DNA from: Coffea arabica
Lineage: Eukaryota > Streptophyta > Magnoliopsida > Gentianales > Rubiaceae
Assembly (NCBI RefSeq): GCF_036785885.1
Contig: NC_092320.1
Coordinates: forward strand, 12,091,557-12,155,556
Length of the DNA: 64,000 nucleotides
Direction of reading: 5' to 3'
The translations under genes and the position numbers were made by a program. Shown here in pieces: positions 41,861 through 54,267 of this stretch; positions within the stretch are counted from its first letter, which is position 1, and the number at the start of each line of letters is the position of its first letter. The notes beneath the pieces were generated by a model, which saw nothing but the letters and a program-made list of their open reading frames with translations, did no database searches and was not told the DNA's origin.

Positions 41861-42868
41861 AACTTAATGAATTTAAATATTAACATATTTATATGTCTTT
41901 AATAATCAAAATTTAAACATTTGAATTAATTAAGTGGCACTGAATTTTATAAGCAAAATTTACTCCTAAAAATAAGTGATAAATTATTCACTTATCTCTT
42001 AATTTGATATACACTCAAATATATTAGATTTAGTACTTAATAATTTAAATAAATAATAAATTATTTATTTATCACTTTAATGTGATATATATTTAAATAT
42101 ATAAAATTTAATGTTTAATAATTTTAAATTTACTTTTTTAAACTTTAATTTTATGGAACGCACCCTAAATCTTTTTTTAATGCGGTCCTTTGTTTTACCG
42201 GGACTATGACCTCCCAGTTACTTTAGAATTTAAAAAAAAAAAAAAAACCGGCGTTATTGACTATGTTATTGCACAGTGGAATACTCACATCGGAATCGCA
42301 AATGTGTTTGCCCTTTTTTAGGCTTCAAAGGGGGCGACGACTTTCTATTGTAGGGGGCCCCGCTCTATTAAAGTCAATCTCTTTTGTCATAAAATAAATC
42401 ACTCTGTCACTGCCATTTTCGTAGCAATGATAAACACCCACCACAAGATATGTATTATTGAGCTGGGAATTTTTAATTTCTGAAAATTTCAGTATAATAA
42501 TGAATTGTTAGTAGTTTTTTTTTTTTTTATAGCGCAAAGTATTATTGTGGGCCATGCAAAAGCTAGAGTTGGCGAAATTATCACATGATATTTCGCATTA
42601 TCAACGGTTTTCCGTGGCCACGATAGTCATTGACCAGATGTCGCAGTTGATACGGACGGATTGAGGTCCTCGTAAAATTACAAGGGATAATAATGCTTCC
42701 CGAAAATCAAGAGCCATAATCTCGTTCGATTGCTAATACTATTTGCTTTTGATTTTAACTTTTTGTGTATGTATGTTTCCGTTCTCACAGCAAACATTGC
42801 TATTATCGAAATGAAACAACAAATTTCGTTCCCAAAAACCGGTTCAACTCATGACAACGTTGAGAGTG

Positions 42869-43048
42869 TTTGAATAGGAAATTACCTGAAATATTATTTA
42901 AAATAATTATAATAGTACTTTTTATGATGTAATGTACGTAAGATAAAAAGATAGTTGATAATATAAAAAAATTGATTGAAAAATACGTCTATAATAAAAA
43001 GTAAATAGTATTTTGTAAACAAAATAAGTCTCGATCCAAACAAACCCA
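42869..43048. mobile_element. MITE of the GTTTGGATTG family, copy 2 (diverged)
   Basis: Inverted ends agtgtttgaatagg (left) and, reversed, gtttgtttggatcgag (right). The interior gataaaaagatagttga matches the copy at 47841-48020. Target duplication not resolved. Confidence 0.5.
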
Positions 43049-43713
43049 GATCAATTAGATAACTAAAGGCTTTTTAATTCAATTATCAAATACTTACTTT
43101 TTCCCTTATTCTAGTAGAGTTTAGGATCTCTTTTTTTTTTTTTTTTTTTTTTAAAAAAGCGCAACATTTTTTTATTTTTGGTACATGTGATCGAAATTTA
43201 AATGGGATTTTCATCTCAAACTTTGAATACAAAATGAAGGATAGTCCTCCAACACTCGGAAACAATAATATAATTTTCAGCTCCTAAATTGTTTACTGCA
43301 TCGGTTTTCTCGAAATATTTGAGCTGAATTTGAAAAATCCTCTCATTTGAGCTTCTATACAGGATTAATTTCACGGGCTCTACGGAACTCGTAAAGCAAC
43401 TTCTAAAGTGAACATATAGATTGAACAGCTCCATTCATTGTACCTCTAAAGCCACCACTGGTTAAGAATTTTGACTTCACTTTTTGAGAGGTAGAATTTG
43501 AGCAACTTTAAATACGCAATTCCCCACCTAACAAGAAGATTAGAGTCATAACTCGTCTTATAAAAATTTTAAAATAATACTAAAAAAAGAAACAAAAACT
43601 TGCATTATTAGTATTAAAGTGGCATCAAAAAATGGGAAAAGATCTCCCCCAGGGAAACATATTTCTCCTGCTGCCCCGTATGTGCGTGACTCGACTACTA
43701 ACATTTGAATTTA

Positions 43714-44078
43714 GGGTTCATTTGGGAGTGAATGATTTGGATAGAAAAGAAGAGAAAAGAAGAGAAAGAGCGATTTTCCTTTGTTTGATAGTTTTAAGTA
43801 GGAAGGAAAAGAAAGGAAATGAGAGGATGAATAGTGACAAAAATGTTTCCTCTCAAATTGGAAAGAAATGGAGAGAAAGTTTGGAGAAAGCTTGTTAATT
43901 TTTCTAAAATGCCTTTTTTGTTCTTAAAAATGCCTTGAATAAATATTTAATGACTTCCATATTCAAAATCATTCCACTAATTCTCAAAACTCCCAAACAA
44001 CATAACAATCTCTTCTCTTCTCTCATGACTTAAGCTTTCCCTTCTTTTATTTTCTATCATAAACTCCCAAACTAAGCC
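43714..44078. mobile_element. PIF/Harbinger-type MITE, 365 bp
   Basis: The left end gggttcatttgggagt and, reversed, the right end ggcttagtttgggagttt are inverted repeats. A TTA duplication lies at 43711-43713 and 44079-44081. The small frame inside (43632-43898) is Lys/Glu-rich and not a gene. Confidence 0.75.
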
Positions 44079-44206
44079 TTAAGGGCAGCAGTTAATAAAA
44101 GATCTTAGCATATAATAATTTTTTTTTTCTTTCCGAGGAAAGCAGTTGCTTCTATTTACTACTACCAGAAGAACTTTTAATTAGTGTACTACATAGTAGT
44201 AATATA

Positions 44207-44556
44207 CTCCCTCCGTTCCGTTTTGTTAGTCCTGATTTTTTTTTCACACAGATTAAGAAAGTGTAATTAATTTGGTTGGAAATATAAATTTAGATTAATA
44301 ATTTCCTAAAATACCCTTATGCTAATCACGAAAAGTGCCAATTAATATCAGTTACAGCTAATGGGTTAGTATTGGAAAAGCTCAATGTATTCAATGTAGT
44401 GGGTTAGTATTTAATAACAATGTATTAATAACAAGATATTTAATAAGGGTATTTTAGATAATTTGAAAGATTACTACATTTCTTAATGGGAAAGTGGATT
44501 ACAATTTGGGACGGACGAAAAAGGAAAACAAGACTAACAAAGTGGGACGGAGGGAG
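44207..44556. mobile_element. Stowaway-type (Tc1/Mariner) MITE, 350 bp
   Basis: The ends are ctccctccgttccg (left) and, reversed, ctccctccgtccca (right), the classic plant Stowaway terminus. A TA target duplication lies at 44205-44206 and 44557-44558. Confidence 0.92.
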
Positions 44557-44558
44557 TA

Positions 44559-45623
44559 CTAGCATTGTACTAACATAAAAGAATGGGAAAATGATTGTGT
44601 CAGACCAGGTTTCAGTTTCCTAGAACAAGTACTACTAATATAGCATCACGTACAACATTCTAGTAGTACCTTGCCGTTATAGCAGGTGTACCCTCCCAGC
44701 CTGACAAATTAAAAGGAAAGGGTTGGTGGGGCAATTAATTATCTTGCACAAATAATGGTTGCCATGTTGACAAGCTGATGGTAGTCCTTTTTCTGGCCTT
44801 TGGGACCCACAAAGGCAGCCCAATTTGGACGGCGAGTGCGTGAGGAAGGTTGGCACCCCGATGCACCATGCAGGTGCACCCGACAAGTCACCGGTTAGGG
44901 TAGCCGGGAGAAACAATTGGAAATTAATTGGCACATTTGATCCTTGAACTTTACTCTTAGTTTCGATTTTGTCCCTGATACTTGAAGACTAATTTATAAA
45001 TTCCCAAAATCCCCATATATATATATATGGTTCGAAAGCTATTTATTTAGTCATTAGAGCCTACTTCTCAATAAATAGTAGTAGGGTGTTTTATGTGAAG
45101 ATGCGTCAAGGTCAAATATTGTGAGCCGCGCGAGATTACGAGTTCGTATGGATTGAAATTTCTCATCCTCCTTCATTTTATCTTTGAAAATCTTCCTTCT
45201 GACCTATAACATTTTATCAACGAAAGGCTAAAAGCTATTTTTGGTTGAAAATCTTGGTCATTTTTATTTGAAAATTTTTGGAAAGTACATTTATGAGTTG
45301 TGGAATGTACAGTTTAATTATTAATGTTTCGATTGTTTCATCCAAATCAATCAATGATATTAGAAGACGTATAAGCACATGAATTTTTTTTTTTTTTTTT
45401 TTGTTAACGCCGGCTTAGTGATCTAGTAGTAGCATTTTTTGCTCTTAAATGCCGAGGAACAACAATAATAGCTTTAAACATGCTAAGCACTTCCTTTACA
45501 AATACTAAAGAAGAGAAATGAACCGTCAAGAGGTAAAAGTGGAACCAAGCTTCGGGACCAAATTTGGAAAATCTCATTTAGTTAAGCTCCTCGAATAGAT
45601 TCTACTAATAACCAAAAATACAT
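44559..45623. other. Intergenic DNA, no gene
   Basis: A GC-richer patch at 44680-44930 and a poly-T run at 45387-45403 followed by gttaacgccggctt, which could be the reversed tail of a retroposon. No target duplication was found. Confidence 0.35.
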
Positions 45624-45632
45624 ATATCTATA

Positions 45633-45759
45633 GAGTAAATTTTATATATATTGGCGGCGTACACACTATCAAAATTAAATATACGTTACACATGCAAAAT
45701 TTAAATTTTAAATTTAATGATGAAAGTGTATATGCTGTCGGCGAATGAAAAATTAATCA
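45633..45759. mobile_element. Short MITE, 127 bp
   Basis: Inverted halves (tattggcggcgtacacacta on the left, and the reverse of the right cattcgccgacagcatatac) and a perfect 9-bp flank, atatctata (45624-45632 and 45760-45768). The 9-bp size suggests Mutator-like. The AT-rich flank makes chance agreement possible. Confidence 0.6.
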
Positions 45760-45804
45760 ATATCTATATGTACGTAAAAACATAATAATTTTGCCAAATT
45801 AATA

Positions 45805-45807
<3 letters not shown>

Positions 45808-45866
<59 letters not shown>
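45808..45866 (+). repeat. (GA)n microsatellite, about 29 units
   Basis: An uninterrupted GA run about 160 bp upstream of the likely H+-ATPase TATA box. GA repeats near plant promoters can bind GAGA-binding (BPC) proteins and vary in length between individuals. Confidence 0.95.
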
Positions 45867-45870
<4 letters not shown>

Positions 45871-46029
45871 TGAAGATAAAATGTACATGCCTATAGGTGA
45901 GAGAGACGGAGGGAGAAACAAAGGGGCCACTTGAGGGAGTTGGGGTTGTAAGCAAAATTGAGACTTTTGGAGCTGGTTACATCTCTATTCTCTTCGTGCC
46001 CTCGAGGAGATTTGTTTAGGCAGAGCAAG

Positions 46030-46037
46030 TATAAAAA
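46030..46037 (+). promoter_or_regulatory. Likely TATA box of the H+-ATPase gene
   Basis: TATAAAAA, about 375 bp upstream of the start codon, with a pyrimidine-rich leader following. Transcription would begin near 46060. Confidence 0.5.
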
Positions 46038-46194
46038 CGCACCCCCTCTTGGCCTCATCTCACTTCAAAGATATCAGAATCCCTTTCAAACTGTAGCCTT
46101 GTTGCGGGTTGTGGCAGGATTGTGTGTTCTGCCGCCTGTCCCTCCCCTCATCTCACCTCCCCCACGCCCAATCCCCAACCCTCTAGTATTAGTG

Positions 46195-46250
46195 ATGTAC
46201 TAGGACTACTTTCCTAGGGGATTGTAATAACTCATTCAATGAATCTTTGA
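46195..46250 (+). promoter_or_regulatory. Two very short upstream ORFs in the H+-ATPase leader
   Basis: ATG TAC TAG at 46195-46203 and ATG AAT CTT TGA at 46239-46250. Both lie between the likely TATA box and the main start. They would be in the mRNA only if this stretch is not an intron. Confidence 0.45.
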
Positions 46251-46409
46251 TATAAACTCTTCTATCTCTTCTTCATTCAAGTTCTCTCCATCCCTCCTGG
46301 TGGGAAACTCTTTTTGTTTCTTTGCCAAGTAGTTCGCGTATATATACAATATATATATATACGGGGATAGCTCTAGCGGCGGCGAGGAGGCGAGGCAGCG
46401 ACACCAGTC

Positions 46410-49400
46410 ATGGGTGGCGATAAGGCTATCAGTCTTGAAGAGATCAAGAATGAGACCGTCGATTTGGTAAAACTCTCTTCCTTCTTTCTCCCTTCTCCAT
46501 CGTTTGACTTTGGTGAATTTTTGCTTTCATATCCATTCTCAATTGGATAACAGAAAAAACAGGGATCCATCAAGTGCCCTTTTTCCTTCCCCTTCAAAAC
46601 ATCTTTCCATCCCTTAAACCTTAATTCCCAATCACCTACTACCTACTATACGGATGATCTGCTTCACTTTTAGTATTCCTGATTGTCTCTCTCTCTCTCT
46701 TTCTTTTTTTAAAAAAAAAATTTTTCTTTTACATTCTTTTAGCTGTTTTTAACTTCAGTAAATCTGTCTTTGTGCGTGAAACGAGAAATCCTAAGATGCT
46801 TTGCTTGTAGATACATAAACCTATCCAGTTTTCGTTCTCCTCATGGTCAAACATGAACTTATTTCACCAGCAGTTTTCAAAACCAAATTTGATTTTGGGC
46901 CACTTCAGTTTCACTCGCCTAACCTTTTTTTTATCCTCTGTGTCGCCCTGCTCCTTTTCACTGCTTTTAATTGTTAGCTTCGTTTCGGCGCAAATTGCTC
47001 GGCAGATTCTCTTTTGTTCCCACCACCCACGCACGCACGCACGCACTCACTCATGCAAACCTAAATACTCACTCCTAATTATCATTATTTGTTTGTTCTT
47101 AAAGTAAACAAATAAAATTATTAAGTATTCTGAATATTTTCAATTACGTAATAATTGTCAAACTTGTTTATTCTCAATCCATGATTCCATCTCTCAGCAA
47201 AAAAAAAAAAAAATCCTGAGATTTTCCTTTTCGGATGCTTTCAATTACTAGTAGTATTATAGTAGCATACAAGAAAATTTTGACTAGTCATGGAAAGTAA
47301 ATTTTGATACGTACACAGATGTGCGAGAATGGTACGCGCGGCCAGGGCGGCCAATAGTAGAAAAAAGAAAAAAAGACGAAGACTTAGCGTTATAGCCATA
47401 GGCGCAACTATGGGAAAATAATTACTCCTATGATTTTGATATGAGAAGAGTTTTCCATTTTGGATCGGGCTATTTATGGTCTGGTCAATTTGCATTTTAT
47501 TTTAATTGTACCACTGATAATCATATCCTGTTAAATTTGCTACGATTACGAAGCCATGTTCACCTGATGTGATTGGAAGTTTTGGTCAATAGTTTATCAG
47601 TCTAGCAAACCAGCCCATTTTATGCCATAAACGCTGGCCTGTGTACTTTGATTAGTCCTTAGCTAAATAAATAGGTAACTAAACCATGTTGTTCTGGATA
47701 ACTGCTTTATTTTGTCATTCCTTATCTTTTTGGCCGGCAATTAGAAATTGGTCTTTCAACATAATCCCAAAATTACCATCATTAAGCGATAAGCAATACT
47801 TGTAGAGGATATCTGTATCTTTTATCTTGTTTTAAATTATGTGTTTGGATTGGAGATTTATCTAAAATAAAATATTTTTGAAAAATGCGGCGATACTGCC
47901 TTTTTGTGATGTGATGCGATATATGTTAAATGAAAAGAATACTGAAAAAATAAAAAGATAGTTGAAAAATGTGTTTTTGATATAATCAAAAACTATTTTA
48001 CAAATAAAACTCAATCCAAACACACTTGACCTACTCTGCACAAAAACATAAAAAAATTAATTCCGGTAAAAATTAAACGTATATAGGACTTTTTCACATA
48101 TGTAATTTGTCCCTAATGGCGAAAGTAAGGCTTAATTACCAATTAAAACTTGCAGTACGTTTTCTCTTTTATTACGACTGTTGGTTGTGTCAGATTTGTG
48201 TTTTTTTAGGTTGGAACTTTTCCATGTACCTTTCCGTGGTACCATTTCACTTGCTCTGGATTGATGGTTCGTTTTGGAATTTACCTCGGCCTGCCCGGCC
48301 TAACGGTTTTCTGACTGGTCCGCAATTTCGGTTATTTCTTTTGTTACCCACCCACCCCCTCCCCCTTTTTTTGGACGATTCAGGCTGGCACCCGCCCCTG
48401 GATTAGTTAATTATGGAAAAATTTTTAATGAAAATAATAGTAGTAAATCTTACCCGTTGGTTTTCCCGATATTTCAAGGATGCCGTCTTTTCTTCGTGGT
48501 TGGGGCCCGTGGGGGGGACCGGGGGAGCAATACCGCCTAATAGGTCAGGAAGAGCGTGACGCGACCCATATCTTCGTTACTTTTGCTTTGTGGCGCGTGA
48601 AGGACACGTGAAAGGTGGCTTACAAAGGCTGGGCTAGTCAATTGGTGTGATTGGTGGGGATGGCCCTGGGCCGTTCTTTTGGGATTGGGAACTTGTTTGT
48701 GGGGTCCATTCCCCTGGTCGAAAGTCAACTTAGATGACTCACACATCCGTATGAAACTGTACTTTTGGTGCCCTAGTACAGTAGTAGGAGTATTATTCAT
48801 GTGACTAACAGCCTAACAGGTATCCGAGTGCATGACTGAGAAAGTGTTGTGAAACTGCACCATTAATAATCAAAAAGTAAAGCTACCCAATAATTATCCT
48901 AATGATTAGTTGATAATTGTGTAAATTAAATTAAAAATTTAAATTGATTGATAGAAATGTTTAAGAAATATCAGTCCACTTGGATTTTTTTTTTTAATTT
49001 TCCTTTTTTTTCCCCTCACAAAAGGAGGATGCCCTTTGACCACCTTTTAGAGTTGAACAAGCCCTTTCATTTAAGTTGTAGGGAGCATTTTAACTTAAAT
49101 TTGTTAAATGCACATTATTTTCATAACGTGATGGCTCATTTTTATTCCTTGTTTCCATCTGACTTTGGTATCAGATCTGGATAATGCAAAAGCTATACTC
49201 AAATAGATGTTTAAAGCTAAGCAAAGATCAGAATTGTAGCCAATGTATATGAATATCGACGAGCTTTGTGAAGAGTGGTGGCTTCTAGTTTAGTTTCAAG
49301 TTATATTAGTGGAACTTCTATGTGACACGGTGCCTAGCAATAAGTATTGGATTTTGTTACTCGGATTCAGAAGTACCCATTTTGCTGATGGACTTTAATC

Positions 49401-52400
49401 ATTACAATAAAATGATCCCCGAGACAATAAGCTGAATGATTTGATTTTTTTTTTCTTGCTTTCTGGCGTCTGATTACAGGAAAAAATACCCATCGAGGAA
49501 GTGTTTGAGCAGTTAAAATGTACCAGGGAAGGTTTATCTTCAGAGGAAGGAGCCAACAGATTGCAAATCTTTGGCCCCAACAAATTGGAAGAGAAAAAGG
49601 TATGTTTTATTATTATTAATTTTTTTTTGTTAATGCAAGTATCTGAATGTAATTGTACTTTGTATAATTTCTTCAACCTGTTCGCAGGAAAGCAAGATAC
49701 TCAAGTTCCTTGGTTTTATGTGGAATCCACTTTCGTGGGTCATGGAAGCTGCTGCTATCATGGCTATTGCACTGGCAAACGGAGGTGGTCAGGACCCTGA
49801 TTGGCAGGATTTTGTTGGTATTGTGTGCTTGCTCGTTATCAACTCCACCATCAGTTTCATTGAAGAGAACAATGCTGGAAATGCTGCTGCAGCTCTTATG
49901 GCTGGTCTTGCTCCAAAAACTAAGGTACCAAATTCACACGCCTTTACATCTAACAATCACCTTGGAATTCACCTTTCACCAATCACTTTTTTAAAACTGG
50001 GCAGACTCACATATCCCAATAAACAAATAAAACTAAACAATAACGTACATTAGCTTCTTATGTCTTATTCCGGCTGGTAAAAATAGGTGCTTAGAGATGG
50101 CCAATGGAGTGAGCAGGAAGCAGCTATTCTGGTTCCTGGAGATATTGTAAGCATAAAATTGGGGGATATCATCCCTGCTGATGCTCGTCTTCTCGAAGGT
50201 GATCCCTTGAAGGTGGATCAATCTGCCCTTACTGGAGAGTCCCTTCCTGTTACAAGGAACCCAGGTGAAGAGGTTTTCTCTGGTTCAACATGCAAACAAG
50301 GCGAGATTGAAGCTGTAGTTATTGCTACTGGTGTCCACACTTTCTTTGGCAAGGCAGCACATCTTGTGGACAGCACCAACCAAGTTGGGCATTTCCAGAA
50401 AGTGCTAACCGCCATTGGAAACTTCTGCATCTGCTCCATTGCTGTGGGAATGTTGATTGAGTTAATCGTCATGTACCCCATTCAACACAGAAAATATAGA
50501 GACGGAATTGACAATCTCCTTGTTCTCTTAATCGGAGGCATTCCCATTGCTATGCCCACTGTCTTGTCTGTTACAATGGCTATTGGATCACACAGGCTCT
50601 CTCAACAGGGTGCAATTACAAAAAGAATGACTGCCATTGAGGAAATGGCTGGCATGGATGTCCTCTGCAGTGACAAGACAGGAACTTTGACTCTTAACAA
50701 GCTTACTGTTGACAAAAACTTAATCGAGGCATTTGCAAAGGGAGTAGACAAAGAGCATGTCCTACTTTTGGCTGCAAGGGCTTCTAGAGTAGAAAATCAG
50801 GATGCAATTGATGCTGCCATTGTAGGGACGCTTGCTGATCCAAAGGAGGTATCACTGTCATTTTGAACCCTTCCAAATCTTTCTGTGATATAATTTTGGA
50901 CAATTAAAACCTCTGACTTAGCTGTTCTTCCTATATTTGGTTTAATAAAGATCATGCTGTTATTTCCATTATGCTCTGTAGGCACGAGCTGGTATCAGAG
51001 AACTCCATTTCTTGCCCTTTAACCCTGTGGACAAGAGAACTGCTTTGACTTATATTGATGCCGAGGGCAACTGGCATAGAGCTAGCAAGGGAGCCCCAGA
51101 GCAGGTGTTAATATAGATCCATTTATTCAGCTCCCTTCTCCACAAACAAATAGCTCAAAGTTCAAAGACAATCACTAAAATCATGTTTTATTATGTGTTA
51201 CCAGATTCTAACTCTCTGCAATGCAAGTGAAGACTTTAAAAGGAAGGTTCATGCTATCATAGATAAGTTTGCTGAACGTGGGTTGCGATCATTAGCTGTT
51301 GCAAGACAGGTTTTCTGATCCCAAAATTTATGGTTGATGCATTTGGATACTACTAGTTTTTCATATATAGATACATGTAGATACTAATATGTCTCATCAG
51401 TTTACCTTTACACTAATATGCCCCATCTGTCAACGTATATGCTATAAATACTACTACTTTCTCACAGCTAGATACTTTTATGTTTTACCATTTATCATGT
51501 CATTTATATACTGGATGGTAACTCTCTGTAATATCATATTCACAGGAAGTGCCTGCAAAATCAAAGGACAGTCCTGGTGGTCCATGGCAATTTGTTGGTT
51601 TGCTATCCCTCTTTGATCCTCCAAGACATGATAGTGCCGAGACAATCCGCAGGGCCCTTAATCTTGGTGTAAATGTCAAGATGATTACAGGTGATTGATT
51701 GCTTATTCATCTTCCCTTCAAAGCATGTTCTGCATGTCATTGCTGCTCATTCTTCTCACTATTAATTTATTCAAATTGTTTGATATCTAGGTGATCAACT
51801 TGCTATTGGAAAGGAGACTGGACGCAGACTTGGAATGGGAACAAACATGTATCCTTCTGCTTCTCTACTTGGTCAACACAAAGATGAGTCCATTGCTGGC
51901 CTTCCTGTTGAAGAGTTGATCGAGAAGGCTGATGGATTTGCTGGAGTATTTCCGGGTAAGATGTGTTGCTCATGGCTATTTACACTTCCTGAAGACTAAT
52001 ATCAGGGACTTTCAAGGCTTAAGGTTATATGGTTTCCATGCAGAGCACAAATATGAAATAGTGAAGAAGTTGCAGGAGAGGAAGCATATTGTTGGGATGA
52101 CTGGAGATGGAGTAAATGATGCCCCTGCATTGAAGAAGGCAGACATTGGAATTGCAGTTGCAGATGCTACTGATGCTGCAAGAAGTGCTTCTGATATTGT
52201 GCTTACTGAACCTGGTCTAAGTGTTATCATAAGTGCTGTTTTGACTAGTAGAGCTATTTTCCAGAGAATGAAGAATTACACGGTTAGTTTCTTCTCCTAT
52301 CTATTAGTGTTTCAGACTTTTTGTATGATGGCCTTCTAAATTATCTATATTTTCTTTTACAGATATATGCAGTCTCCATTACCATTCGTATTGTGGTAAG

Positions 52401-54267
52401 TTCATTAAAGCATTTGCATAACAATTAAACGGCAGAGAATCTTACACTGAATTACTTGCTTTTTCTGACACCCCATCTCTATTGCAGTTTGGCTTCATGC
52501 TTATTGCTTTGATATGGAAGTTTGATTTCTCTCCCTTTATGGTTTTGATTATTGCTATCTTGAATGACGGTAAGTTTTTTGGTACAAATCCAATAATCAA
52601 ATTTTTGTATGGGTGTCCAAGTTGTCTGGTGTAATGGATATGTTGCTTCAATCAGGAACAATTATGACAATCTCAAAGGACAGAGTGAAGCCATCACCTC
52701 TCCCTGATAGCTGGAAACTAAAAGAGATTTTTGCCACTGGCGTTGTGCTTGGAGGCTACCTGGCAGTGATGACTGTTGTTTTCTTTTGGGCAATGCATAA
52801 AACTGACTTTTTCCACGTAAGAATGAAGCTCTTCTGTTTGATGTTTATTTCTTTTTCTGTGTTTACTACTCCACAAATATTGCTTGTTTAAATCATTTTT
52901 CTGCTTTTTTCTTGATGATTCAGGACAAATTTGGGGTAAAAAATATAAGGAACAGTGAGGATGAAATGATGGCTGCTCTATACCTACAAGTCAGTATTGT
53001 TAGCCAGGCTCTGATTTTTGTCACTCGGTCGCGCAGTTGGTCTTATGTTGAACGCCCTGGGCTGTTGTTGTTAACTGCTTTTGTCATTGCTCAGCTGGTA
53101 AGTGTTGGTGCTTTCGCATTGCTACCTTCAGAGAGTTAAGTAGTCCATTTGGGGGAAAAACTTCTATTCTGTTGTAGAAAGAGCTCTACATCTTCCTTTC
53201 TCCTCATTATAGAGTCTCCATTTATTTTGTTGAATGACCAAGGAAAAAGGAAATAAACAGAAGCAAAAGAGTTGATGTACTATCCTCCCTAAGAACTGAC
53301 TTTTCAGGGTTAGAAACAGCGTTTAACTACTAATGATACTAGATTAAATAACCATCTTTTTTCCATGTTCTCCATGATATTATCCACACTACTTGGATGT
53401 CTCCATGATGAGAGTTGAATGTATCACATGAATAGAGAAAGAAGTTGGATAGCCTTCCTACCTATCATACATGACATTACATTACTCTACTTGGATGTTG
53501 AATTCCTTTACCTGTGATTTACTAATTTATTAAGGTGCTACTTCTGATTTGTTACTGACTGTTTAAGATGCATAATATGTTTTGGTGTTTCAGGTTGCAA
53601 CATTGATTGCTGTTTATGCTAACTGGAGTTTCGCTAGAATTAAAGGATGCGGTTGGGGATGGGCTGGTGTGATCTGGCTTTACAGTGTAGTGTTTTATGT
53701 GCCACTTGACTTCCTTAAGTTCTTCATTCGTTATGTATTAAGTGGAAAGGCTTGGCTAAACTTGATCGACAACAAGGTATAGCGGATTTCTCCTCGACCT
53801 GCCTTGAATTTATTATTTTATCCATTCCCCATGCTCATGTTCCTCTCTCTTCAACTCATCTCGTGCTGCCTTGGAAACAGATCGCTTTCACAACCAAGAA
53901 GGATTATGGCAAAGAGGAGAGGGAAGCTCAATGGGCTGTTGCTCAGAGGACTTTGCACGGACTTCAACCACCTGATGCCTCTGGCATCTTGGACGAAAAG
54001 AGCAGCTACAGAGAACTTTCTGAAATTGCTGAACAAGCCAAAAGGAGAGCTGAAATGGCCAGGTAATGAAGACGTTGCTTAGCCTTTTTAAGTGTGTCAA
54101 ATTTTCACCTTACGCATGTCATTTTGTGCACGGGAACTGTAATAAACATTTTCTACGTCGATTGGCATAGGCTTCGGGAGCTGCATACACTCAAGGGTCA
54201 TGTTGAGTCAGTGGTGAAGCTCAAAGGCTTGGACATTGAAACTATTCAGCAGCATTATACCGTCTGA
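46410..54267 (+). CDS. AHA: Plasma-membrane H+-ATPase (P3A type, subfamily II)
   Basis: Sixteen exons: 46410-46466, 49480-49599, 49688-49924, 50087-50848, 50982-51104, 51205-51309, 51546-51690, 51791-51955, 52044-52282, 52363-52395, 52488-52569, 52656-52816, 52924-53097, 53594-53776, 53881-54062, 54171-54267. The joined frame is 954 aa, the usual size. The pump exports H+ using ATP and energises transport. Seen: TGES (187-190), DKTGT with the phosphorylated Asp334, GDGVND (592-597), and membrane residues Arg660 and Asp689 corresponding to AHA2 Arg655 and Asp684. The autoinhibitory tail ends QHYTV, where phosphorylated Thr953 binds 14-3-3. The N-terminus resembles tobacco PMA4. Residue 619 is Ser in AARSASD, where relatives have Gly. 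Intron 1 (3.0 kb) contains a MITE. Confidence 0.98.
46467..49479 (+). other. H+-ATPase intron 1 (3.0 kb)
   Basis: Donor gatttg|gtaaaa, acceptor attacag|gaaaaa, phase 0. It holds a MITE at 47841-48023 and a CACGTG G-box near 48605. Open frames inside show no recognisable domains. Confidence 0.9.
47841..48023. mobile_element. MITE of the GTTTGGATTG family, copy 3
   Basis: Inverted ends gtgtttggattggag (left) and, reversed, gtgtttggattgagtttt (right). The interior tttttgtgatgtgatg is shared with the copy at 41688. It sits in intron 1 of the H+-ATPase gene. Target duplication not resolved. Confidence 0.65.
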
